Below are positions 37,701 to 48,432 of a DNA stretch of 64,000 bases, one piece after another. The DNA lies in contig VZTJ01003855.1 of assembly GCA_013397795.1 (NCBI GenBank), positions 1,517,824 to 1,581,823 on the forward strand, in the 5' to 3' direction. Made by a program: the position numbers and the translations under genes. Below the pieces are notes generated by a model, which saw only the letters and a program-made list of their open reading frames with translations, was not told the DNA's origin and searched no databases. Position 1 is the first letter of the stretch. Every line of letters starts with the position of its first letter. The DNA is from Orthonyx spaldingii. Its lineage: Eukaryota; Chordata; Aves; Passeriformes; Orthonychidae.

Positions 37701-40589
37701 ACACCCAGCTGGTTTGCTGAGTGTCACAAAATGTCCTGGAACAGCCTGGACACTGCTTACACCCCCTCACCTGTCCTTGTCATCCACAGAGCAACTTCTT
37801 GTGAGTTCTTCTGGTAACTCTTGAGGGTTTTTTTATACTTTTATGAAAGCTGAAGAACTTCCAAACACTACTCCAGTGATCAGATGTTTGAATTGCCTGA
37901 CAGAGCTGTGGCTGCGTGGTTCAACTCAGCTTCACACCAGTATCCAGAAATGAGAAGAAATTACAAAAAGGCAGAATTAACTCCAATTAAGTTCCACATG
38001 GTCCCTTCACCCGGCCTCAGAGCCTCAGTCTGGGCTGACAGAATCCCCTCCCAGGCTGGGTTTCTCCATGACAAGCACCTTCCCCACGGCCAGGCCTGCT
38101 CTGTGCTGCTCCCAATATGATTGCAGCCCAGTTCTCCACAGAGGGTGCCTTTGAAACACTAAACACGTGCAGGTGAGGTGCCAGTCCCACTGTGTATCAC
38201 TGACTTCGGTCAGAAACCTGGTATGTGACCCTTTGCATCCCCTGTCTTCCTTTGCACAGCTGCCTGGAAGAGAACTGTCCATTTTCTAAGAGAGATTTTG
38301 GATTTGCTCTTTGATACATGGTTTTCTTGAGGACAAATCCAGGTTTCAAGTCATGATCCACTCCCCGTGTTATTAGGTAAACTCACCTGGCTTCAGAGAC
38401 AGGAGCCTGTGCTCTGAAGGATGGGGTTCTTCATCTGTTTGAGGGTACAGGTGAGACAAGGGCTGCCCCAGGAATGGCTGGGGGCAGGATGTGGAGCCAG
38501 AGCACCTTAGGGGAAAACTGCTGGGGGGAAAGTGGGGGAAAAAATCCCTTAAATAATCCCTTTCTCTGTCCTTCCATAGCACATTGAAGTCTGGATTTTG
38601 CAAATATGCTTTTATGTAGAATAAAGATGGCTGTGTAAGGAAAGCTATAGAATTAAATACCTTCAGATGGTGCCTTCTTAAGTCTGTAGGGAACTTTTAT
38701 CTGCAGGAGTCACAGCTCTCCTGCTAGAAATCAAGCCCTTTATCTCCTTTTGTATGAAGAGTGGTGCAGGGGGAGAGCAGAGTTTCTGCTGGCTCGTGTG
38801 CATCATTGTGCTTCTGAACCTCTCTGCTATTAATAATGAAATAGTCTCCATAACACAAATATAAGCCAACCTAGTGTCATTTTTGGTCTAAAAAAAATGG
38901 AAGGAGTGAGGGAAGAAGTGAGGGATGAAGAGAGCTGGTCAGGAGCAGCACCAGAAATTGGAAACTGAATGTAGGTTTCTCATGGGTGTTATGCTGATCC
39001 CCTAGCCAGTTTAAAAACTTTACATTTCTTTTATTATTAGCTTGCCCTGAAGAGTTTTTCTTTGTGTCCTATTTCTTTCCTCTTTCTTTTCCTCCTGTCA
39101 GTGCAGCACAGAGATCCATGTAAGCACAGTTTCGTATTCCACCAAGAACACTGAAGGGCCTCAGGACACACTATATTTGCAACATGTGATGCCATTTTGC
39201 AAGACAAAAGTCATATTGCTCTTACTGAAAATAGTAAGAAAAAAACACAGTGCCACGTATTGCACCAGCCCACGGTGCTGGAACGTGCCTGTCTGCCCTC
39301 CTCTCATGACTTCTGGCTGTTCGTTTGTTCCTGGTGCTTCCTTCTTTCCTTAGCATCAGATGCTGGTCAAAAACTATTTGCTGTTTGTGCAGCAGAGAAA
39401 GAAAATAAACAAAGGAATGAGGCTTTCCAGTGCAGGTGTTTCAGTGGTGTGGAAGGCTGCCAAAGGAGCATCCACACGCCCTGGGACTGGCGTGGCTGGG
39501 CCAGTGCTGTATAAGCTGCCTGGTAAACTGAAGGATAATGCTCAATTTCTTCTTCTGGGGGGATAAGAAGATTGACAATATTAATTTTCAGCTGAATTAG
39601 CTTTTTCAATAACAGTCCAGGAGAGAGTCTTGAAGCAATCATGAAATGCGAGCAGCTGATGCTGCTTGGCTGTTCTGTAGGCTGCTCGTAGACTCAGAGC
39701 ACCTTGCCCTGCTCCAAGAGAATCCTCAGGCTCTGAGTGCTGTTACAGGCTTTTAATCATGTGTTTGCTTCACTTGCTCATGTATATGGCAGGTGGGGAG
39801 GGCGAAGGGCCCACACAGCTTTGATATTCAGCCAGGAGAAGTTCAGAGTCGCTCTCAGGCTGCTCTGCAGTGTCCTAAGCAGGAGATGTGAGCTGTCTGT
39901 GCCTGCACTGAAGTGTTCCCCAATTTATGCCCCGAGGAGCTTTGCTGTTTCTGGAAGGTTTGGGATGGGGTTTCTCTTGAAGTAACAAAAAAGGTTCACA
40001 TGCCCACTAGTTCCTGTGCACAGCCCTCCCAACACTGCCACCTTTCAAGTGCTCCTCTGCATCTCTGGATGAGCAGATATGTTCAGCACCAAAGGGAGCA
40101 GCTCTCCTTTCAGGCTCTAACCAGGGCAGTGCTGTGATTATCAGCAGAGGAAGAAATACACCGAGGGAGTGAGAAGGTTGTTAGAGCCAGAGAATCCCAG
40201 CACACCAAGAAAAATGCATCCTCGATGAAGGATTTTTACTGGCATGGCGGGAATTTGCTGTAGGGAAAAGTAAATCTTGGGAGTAATTGGGTTGTGAGAG
40301 GGAGGAGGGGAGAGCTGTGTTCCAGCCCCACACAGGGCTGGGGCTCTGTGACCCCTCTGCAGCTCCTGAGATCCCTGGCACAAGGGAGTGTCCAGTGCCT
40401 TGCAGGGAAAGGTCCAGAATGAATAAACATCTTCATTTTAAATCACTGTAGGCTTCTGATTTCGCATTTCATTTCCAAACGCAGTTATCCAATTTTCAGT
40501 TTAGGCCCTCTGAAGTGTAGAAAAATAGAAGTGTACTGCAGAAGAGGGGGAGAAAAAAAACTTTAGGAATTGCTAAAATGATGCACAAA

Positions 40590-40601
40590 GAGAGAGAGAG
40601 A
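40590..40601 (+). repeat. (GA)n microsatellite
   Basis: Six alternating purine dinucleotide units. Confidence 0.8.
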
Positions 40602-42429
40602 AAATGACCTTTGGTTGGGCATCCAACAGCGCAAAGAAATTCTAAAGTAGTTTACTTTGAAGTACATTTCAGTCACAGGGATTTTCTAGCAGTAAAATCA
40701 GGCACTTAGCAGGGATTGCATATAATTTCCACTCTATGCCAGTATAAAGCTTCAAGCATAATGATTTTTTTTCCATTCAACACCAATAACTAAAGCCCTT
40801 GGTCATTAATAATGACTCATTCTTCACCTGTGCTATTTGAACTACATTTGTCATCAGTTACCAGCCTTTAAAAGGACTTAACCTGACTCTTCTTTCTGCC
40901 TTGTCTTTCAGTTTCTGAGTCACTTTCTCTACAAATGACACATTTTGGAGTTTGACATTTACGTAGGACACTGCTGTTAGAAGTGCTTTTAGTTTGCATT
41001 TGCCTTAATTTTTGGTGTTACTATTACACACGACTGTGTTTTACCACATTGTTCAATCTAAGCCTCCCACAAGAATGTGAGGTCAGGAATGGCAGAGGTT
41101 TGGGAGTGGCTTGATAGGGTAACTCCAGCACCAGAACTGCCCATGTGTGAGATGGAATAATTCACCTAGAAGGCAGCCAGCCTGTCAGAAAGGCTCAGTG
41201 GGCATGTTTTACCAGGAAATCTGTAGCTGGCATCTGTAAAATGACCGAGTTTAATGTGGAGCTGAGGCAGCCGAGCAGGGGCTCAGTGTGGGTGTCCGTG
41301 TGGGACCCCGCAGTGTGGGACAGCAGCAGGGCCTGTGGTGCTCCCCTTGCTCTGTGAACAGCCTGGGTAGGACAGGACACAGAAGCTGCTTTCCTCAAGT
41401 CCTGCAAGCCCAGGTGAAGAGTGGCAGGGACCTGCTTCCTGCACACCTGTGGGAAGTGGCACCTCAGAAAAGCCCAGTCCTGCCACTTCATCTGCTTTGT
41501 GTCCTCACAAACAGCAAAACCCTCTGGTCTAAGCACTTGCAAACCTCTCTGTACAAGAAGAATTACTCCTAGCTAGGAACTTCGCCTGTGATTAAGATAA
41601 ATTCTGTTGGTATTCTCATTGTTGTGTGGTTCAGCCCGAGAAGAGCTTTCTGTTTTGCCAGTTTCAGTCCTGTGTTTGAGCCGTGCAGCAGCCCAGTGCC
41701 ACAATCAATGCTAATGAGGGAAACGAGTCCTGCTCCCACCAGCAAGTTTGTCAGTGACCTCCGTGGCAGAAAGAGCTGGGCCTTTTTCAGAATTCAAAAA
41801 TAAACCCAAGCTGTAAAAACCAGTATTTTCTTAAGGGAGTCACCCTTTTGTGTTTTCTTGCAGTGCCTGAAGTGCCTTTTGTAGAAAGGTTACTAACCTG
41901 CAGCAGATGAAAGTTAAAAGTACATGGTTAGAAGGCAAAGCAAAAGGTGGTTATGAACATATGGTTCATAAAGTCTTGAAGAAATAGGCAACTGGTGTAA
42001 AAATACCTTAAATTGGAAGAACTTCATAGTCAAATATGTATGGCTCTCTTTGCAGAGTTTGAAAAATTAAATTATTAAAAGCAAATATTGTGGCAAATAG
42101 GTTCCCATCAATCTCAATAAAAGTTACATTTCACTATCACTGTCACATTATTACTTTTTTGCTTTCAGTCTTTCAAGATTGAAGAGAACAGTAACAAACT
42201 CCAGTAACAAATCAAAGCTTTTCAATGTAATTTACTTGGTGAGTAATTTCTAATTGATTCAGACTGATGGGGCCGCATAGTTTGATGTATTGCCGAAGTG
42301 AGAGATACTTTGGACGAAGTGAATTTATAAGCACCTCTTCTCCAAAGAAAAATGGCTGCTATATTTCATTTTGTCATTTTTAGCTGTAGCAATGTTCTTG
42401 TATACCTATCTGTGTGGAATTTCAAGGGG

Positions 42430-42440
42430 AAAAAAAAAAA
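42430..42440 (+). repeat. Poly-A tract (11 nt)
   Basis: Homopolymer following aagggg. No retrocopy body was recognised upstream. Confidence 0.8.
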
Positions 42441-42550
42441 GCAGCCAGTGTGCACACCTGGGGGAAGGGCCAGCCCTGTACCACTGAGGAGCTGGGTCTG
42501 GCACAGGGGGAGTGGGACACGAGGTGTTTCTCCCAGCCTGGTGTGCATGT

Positions 42551-42589
42551 TCTGCTCCCTCCTTCCCTCTCCCTTTTTTTTTTTTTTTT
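42551..42589 (+). repeat. Polypyrimidine run ending in poly-T
   Basis: A c/t-only run (one g near its start) that ends in 16 consecutive thymines (42574-42589). Simple sequence. Confidence 0.85.
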
Positions 42590-43160
42590 GAAAGTGTAGT
42601 TGCTTGGCAACATAATTTAGTCACCTGCAGGTCAGGGTTCAGATCTTGTTAATGTCATTGTGAATTAGAAGGAGGAAATGACTTTGGGGGTTTTACAGCT
42701 TCTTTGTGACACTGCTGTTAACCAAGAGGTTTGTATCCTGTGGTGGAAAACCCCGAGTGGCTGCTTGTTTTCTCCGTGATGATTTCCATACGTGGAGAGG
42801 GGAGAGGAGAATATGACAGAAGCTGTGTAATTTGATGTATACACTGTACATGTTAAAGGTCAGAAGCAGTGCTCTGCACCCAATGACAAATTGCTCCTTT
42901 TTAGGGCAACTTAAGCTCCAGACTTCGGAAAGAATTTCTCCAATGCCAGCCCTGCCCCACAGCACATTCAGGAGGCCTGCAGGAGAGCAGAAGCAAGTTC
43001 CTCTGCCACTTCTTTCCCCGCAGCAGAAATCCCTGAAGGTTGGTGCCTCAGGGGAGCAATCTAAAACTAGCAACTACAAAATTCATTTTGAATTTTTGCT
43101 CAGTACACTCTCAGAAACCATCTGACCCTTCCTGCTGCAGCCTGGTGTAATGAAAGCTCC

Positions 43161-43415
43161 AGTTCTCCCCGGGCCCCTGCTCTGGCCAGCTGGAGAGGTT
43201 CGCTGAGTTTGCCATGGAGGATCCAGGGCACCTGAGCTGCTGCAGTCCCGGATGCTGCAGGATTTGCAGGGCACGGGGGCCGGGGGAGTTGTGTGCTCTA
43301 CACGTCCCCGGTGCCCCCGGGTGCTGCACACCCATCAGATCTGCTCAGCTCAGCCCGCAGAGCCCCCAGCGCGGGGCTGCTCTGCCAGGCTGGGGATCTG
43401 CACGAGCTCACAAAA
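43161..43415. promoter_or_regulatory. CpG-rich, G/C-run patch
   Basis: About 13 CpG dinucleotides in 250 bp, including cacgggggccggggg and a cgcgggg block, in an otherwise CpG-poor neighbourhood. Overlapping open frames on both strands (up to 97 codons) have no recognisable product. It could be a short CpG island, an unmethylated enhancer or merely a local GC peak. No TATA box or other core element was recognised. Confidence 0.25.
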
Positions 43416-45414
43416 ACAAATCGCTGCTTTGCATCTTCTGGGTGTGAAGGAAAGGCTTTGCAGTTTTGATAGAAATATTTGTGTAGAGCTGTCAGAAGGG
43501 TTTTTCCACTTCATTGGCCTAACCAGCTGAAAGGAAAGCACGCATACAGCCATGTGTATGTGTACTTATATCTAGCTATGTGTTCTTATTATTATGGCTG
43601 AAGTTCCAAATTTGAACAATTTGGTCCAAAATTAAATATTTCATTTTATTTCCAGGATAAAACACTATCTATTACAATTGCAAAATAAGGTGCTTAAAGG
43701 ACAAGTAGAAGTAAATGAAAAGCCATAACATTTCCCTTAGAAAAGAACAGAATTAAATATTTTGCACGTATTAGAAAAAATCCATCATTGTTTGAAGCCA
43801 AAGCAGTTTTACCAAATTCAGTCTGAACTCACGGGTGGCTATAATCTTACTAAAATCGCATTTCGTTGCAGACTTATTATTCACCAATTGTCTCTGTCAA
43901 AATTTCCCTTAGATTTCCTGCTCAGATTTGTGTCCCTTTCCCGTCAGCGTGGTGTGGAGCCCTGTGCTCCTGGCTGTGCCCCGCTGGGGCTCTCTCATGC
44001 CTGGTCCCTTTGTGTCTGTGCGAGAGGCTGCACTTGTGTCCCCGGCTCACAAACACCCAGGGCTAATCCCAGGGCCGTTTGCATGGCTGATTTGTGCTCT
44101 GGGCTTCATTAATCTTGGCTGGGGCTGTTCATTATTTGTGCAGTGTGGCTGGTCAGCTCAGACATATGGGGCCAGGTTGCAGCTGCTGGGACTCAGCGTG
44201 GCCCCGCTGATGGATGGGCAGGCTGTGACGGATTGCAGCTTCCTGCCTCTCTGCCGGCCTTTCAGGCAGCCTGGGATGGGGCTGGTAATGTATGAGCTCC
44301 TGCACAGGTGAAACCCACCTGTGAAACAAGCTGCCTTCGGAGACTTTGCTTATGTAAACATTTGGGATTGTGTGAAAAAACCCCGGTGGGAGCAGGTGTT
44401 TGCAAACAGGAGTTAAATGGCGACCAGTAACAGCTGAGCTGAAAAACTTGCTTAGAAAACTGTGGATTTTTGTTCATGTGGCTCCTCAAATAATCTCTTA
44501 GGTGGTTCTTTTACTGCCTCAGCTGAGATGCAGAACATGTTCTTGACTCCAGCTCCTGCAAAAGCTTCAGTAGAGAAAACAATATTATGCAGTAGTTGTC
44601 CTAACATGTAAAACCTGAGTAATACCATAAACCATTGTTTACAGGAATTGGTGCGACGAGCATCAGTGATTCAGGTAAAGCTTTTTAAAAACTGGTGCTG
44701 GCAAAGGCCCAGTGCTGTAGTGCCAGCTCATAGTGAGCTCTGCAAGGGGAGAGCAAAGAGCTGGCAAAAGGGAACTTCACCAACTTTTCTGTGTTTTGAT
44801 TCAGAGCTGTGTGGGCAGGAGCAGCCAAGCACGGCAAAAACGTGTTGTGTGTCTGACTTTGTGTGAATTAGCTCCAGAAAGATTTCAATTCTCTGCCTAA
44901 CTCAGGCCCTTGCAAAGGTGTTGGCCTGTGAGACCCAAATCACTTGTGCAACGGGGCTTCAGCCATCAGGAGTGCTAACTGGGACTGATATTGCAGTGGG
45001 GAGCTGATGAGGTACCAGAATGGCAGAGAAGACTGAGAAGAGAGGGAATATTTCCTCCTTCCTTCCTTCTGGGTAGCACTGGCACTGCAGTTTTAGGCTG
45101 ATCCCTGGATTTCTCGGTCTCTGTGTTGTGCCCATCTGCAGCAGCACTTTCAGTGTGTGACAAATGCCAGCAAACACGAGGCCACCTTAACCCATGATAG
45201 AGTCATAAATTTACAGGACCTGAAGGTGGGAGATTTGTGCTGTTATTGATTGTTCCCCATCACTCCCTATCTCTTCCCCTAACATCTGACAGGGAGGTTA
45301 TAGCTGGTAATAATATGGGAGTTGAAACTTGGAGAACTTTTGGAAACGTAATCCATGGCTCTCAAAACGCTTTCTAGATGCTGACTGACACCACTGGTTT
45401 TCTAGTAAAGTTCA
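43416..45414. other. Unique non-coding sequence
   Basis: No gene was recognised. The plus-strand frames at 43762-44311 lie in a GC-richer stretch and have no domain. At 45193-45230 a phrase (gagtcataaatttacaggacc) weakly recalls old CR1-type ends but is too short to call. Confidence 0.6.
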
Positions 45415-45684
45415 AGACTGGGGAAAAGAGAATGGCTTTAAACTGTCAGAGAGCAGATTTAGATTGGACATTAGGAAGGAATTGTTCCCTGTGAGGGTGG
45501 GGAGGCCCTGGCACTGGGTGCCCAGAGAAGCTGTGGCTGCCCCTGGATCCCTGGCAGTGCCCAAGGCCAGGTTGGACACTGGGGCTTGGAGCAGCCTGGG
45601 ACAGTGGGAGGTGTCCCTGCCATGGCAGACGTTTGGTACTGAAAGATCTTTATGGTCTCTTCCAACCCAGACCATTCTGTGAGT
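45415..45684 (+). mobile_element. CR1 LINE, 270-bp 3' fragment
   Basis: A well-preserved 3' end of an avian CR1: 'ttccctgtgagggtgggg', 'gccctggcac', 'cccagagaagctgtggct', 'ggatccctggcagtg', 'aaggccaggttggacact', then 'tcttccaacccagaccattc', ending near 45684. It is 5' truncated and non-coding. The part at 45530-45628 is homologous in inverted orientation to the copy at 59346-59503, which supports the call from the sequence itself. Confidence 0.95.
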
Positions 45685-48407
45685 ACACCAAAAAAAGGAC
45701 ACTGAACCATTCGATATTTGGGGTTTAACCATGAAGTCTTGCATTTCCCAGCCACTAGAGATTTATGGGTTCAAATGAAAGGAATGGAGGATAGATTTTT
45801 AGAAGTCTGTCTGTATTGCTTTATCCATCAGGCATTGTCTCAAAGAAATCCAGACCTACGGGCAGCCAGCTCTCTGAGCCTGCCATGCCTAATGATGGGG
45901 GCAAGGAACGGGATTTGTGTGAGGCCAAAAGTCACTGGGTTTTGTTTTCTACATGTACCTAGTGCTTCAGGGCACCCAGAGTTAATGAAACCACATAAAA
46001 ATGAAATGGTTTAAAACAAACTTCTCTTTTAAAAAAGTTTCTTTTATTTTTCTTTGTAAAGTTTGGACATGTACCTGTCTTGTTTTGTGTTGTGTTTTCC
46101 TCACATGGAGAACGAACGGGGCTTGAAAAGAAGTGGATCCGTAGAGCTGTCAGCAGAATCTATAAAAGAGACTCTCTGGGAATCCCATCCACCTCTCCAC
46201 TTGCAGCAGAAAGGTGAGGAAAATAACACATCAAAACCATATTTCTTAAATATTTCATACATAACGTCCAGTGTTCCAGCTCTCTCAAGAATGCCAGAAA
46301 GGGGTACTTCCTTTAGTGTTTTATATATGATACTTTAAAAACATCTGAAGGAAGTTTATACCTTGCATGAGCTACCTACAGCAAACCATCCTACAGCCAG
46401 CCAGGCCACGTGTGCTTCTGTTTTCTTAAAGGCAGAGGAAGGAAAAGCTGGAGCCTCTCCTGGAACCCCTGATCTTCAGCTTTACAGGGCAGAGCTGTTG
46501 CTGAGCTTGTGTTTAGGGCTGGGATATATTCCAGTGGTGAAACCATGACCAAATCTCAGATGAATCTGTGGTTTACAAGAACTGATCAAGCAAACAAATA
46601 TCCTCAGCCTTCAGGAGGTACAGTAGATTGAAAATGAATTGGATGTAAGGTTAATGACTTGGCAAAAAATCCAAATGTCACCTAGGAAGCCTGGCATCGT
46701 GCCTCTGGTGTAATTACAAGTCCGTAGTGATTGTGCATGTAAATGGCTGAAGCTAAATACAAGTTTGAAATATGGGACTCCTCACTCAAGAGCTGGTAGA
46801 GAATAGAAAAACATAACCCTGCATTTTAGCTAAATTGGTAGCATAAATCCAGATTAAATCTTTCTATATTTCTTAATTAACTGCAAAGTTGCTTTATGCA
46901 AATAGAGTTTGATGTACATATTTGTGTGTGATTGGCACAGAGATCAACCATGTCAACTTTAAGTAAACACAAGCACACAAACTCAAACAGCAAGATGTTT
47001 GCCCAGCAAGGCAGCATCACTCTTGCAAACAGAAAGTCATTTCTTCATCTTCTCTCAGAAAATCTTGTTTTCTTAGTGTCTTCCTTCACTAGGAGCCCTG
47101 CAGAGTCAGGTCTGACTGCACCAAACAGTTCTGTATGGATGCAATCAAGTGTATTGTGAAGCACCTCAGTTTTACACCCTGGTACAAAGACACCTGCAAG
47201 GTGAAGCCTTTGAGACCTGGCAGCCTCAGACAAAAAACAAACTATTGCAATTGTTACTTGGTTTTGTAGACAAGATCTGCTCCAGAGCAAACCTTGACCT
47301 TCTTATTTCCATTATTTGAATTAACACAATGTGTCTGAGGGACGCTGGAGAGACAGCAATGCAGCTCCAAGTCCATTGTCCATCCCCTGGACAGTATAAG
47401 TGAATTAAAGTTGTCTTTTGCTTTTCTCATTATAAAACCTTGGGGTGTGTTGGTCGGTGTATGGCTGAATGTGACTCTGGAATGCTCTTCTTGGCTGAAG
47501 AAGGTACCACAGTAAGATGAGATGTCTCAGCTGCCCCAGCATGTGCAGGACAGGAGCTGAGGCTGGCGGAGCTGCCTCCACTCTGCAGAGCTGCACTTCA
47601 GTCCTCTGCAGGGGCTCCTGTGTGGCCTCTGGGTGGCTTGGAGCAACTCCATAGGCCACAGCAGACAAAGGAAGCAACTCAGAGCAGCAGCAGTAGGGCT
47701 AATTAAGGTGTTAATTTTCCTTGTACTTGTGCCTAGACCACAGTAGCTACTTGGAGCAAGCAAGAACTGGCAAAGGCTTTCAGTCACTGAAGGCTTTGAT
47801 GAGATCCAAACTCAAACTACAGAAGAACTGAATGATGCAGCGAGTGTTAAAAAAGGTGCAAAGAGTTCCTGCCAAACACCTTTAATCATTCCTGCTCTCT
47901 GTTCTCACTAAAACTGTTTCCATGCAGTCTCTGACACGCTGGGTCATGAGCCCGGCTGGGTGTTTCTGTGGACAGACATCACAGCTCCTCGCAGCGCTGA
48001 AGACAGAGCGTGACTCACCTTGAAATAGAATCTTAAACACAGCATTTCTCAGAAATTGTTTTGTCCTGTCCAGGCCGTGGCAGACTGCAACAGAAGATGA
48101 TCACTGCTGTGTGGAGCTGGTCTGCTGTGGAAGAACCGAGGAGATGAGAGTGTGCAGTGTTTTAGGGATGGATTTTCTCCTTTGTGTCTGACTTCCAAGT
48201 CTGCCCATACATCCCTTTGGAGAAGGGCTTGCAGGAGCAGAGCAGCCAGGAAGGAGGTGAAGGATCACTGTCTGCTGAAGCTCTTTCAGCTTTCTTTCTA
48301 AAACCCCGAGGGAGGCAGAGGGGAAGGTGATGTGAGATCAAAAGCAATAATGGAGGAGCATTTGCAGGGGTGATATTTTAAAAGATGAATTGTTTGGCTA
48401 GAGATAT

Positions 48408-48432
48408 TTCTTTCTTTTTTTTTTTTTTTCCT
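48408..48432 (+). repeat. Polypyrimidine/poly-T tract
   Basis: Contains 15 consecutive thymines (48415-48429) flanked by cytosine-thymine sequence. Confidence 0.85.

Larger units (their letters stand above)
37701..43160. other. Unique non-coding sequence
   Basis: No gene was recognised. A minus-strand segment at 38387-38520 has a good acceptor and donor and one open phase, but the translation is unfamiliar (see findings). AT-rich complex blocks lie at 40440-40920 and 41900-42345. Homopolymers at 42430-42440 and 42574-42589 and a ga repeat at 40590-40601 are listed separately. Confidence 0.6.

Noticed and set aside
45193..45230. CR1-like end phrase
   Set aside because: Only about 20 bp resemble old CR1 ends and no flanking similarity was found.
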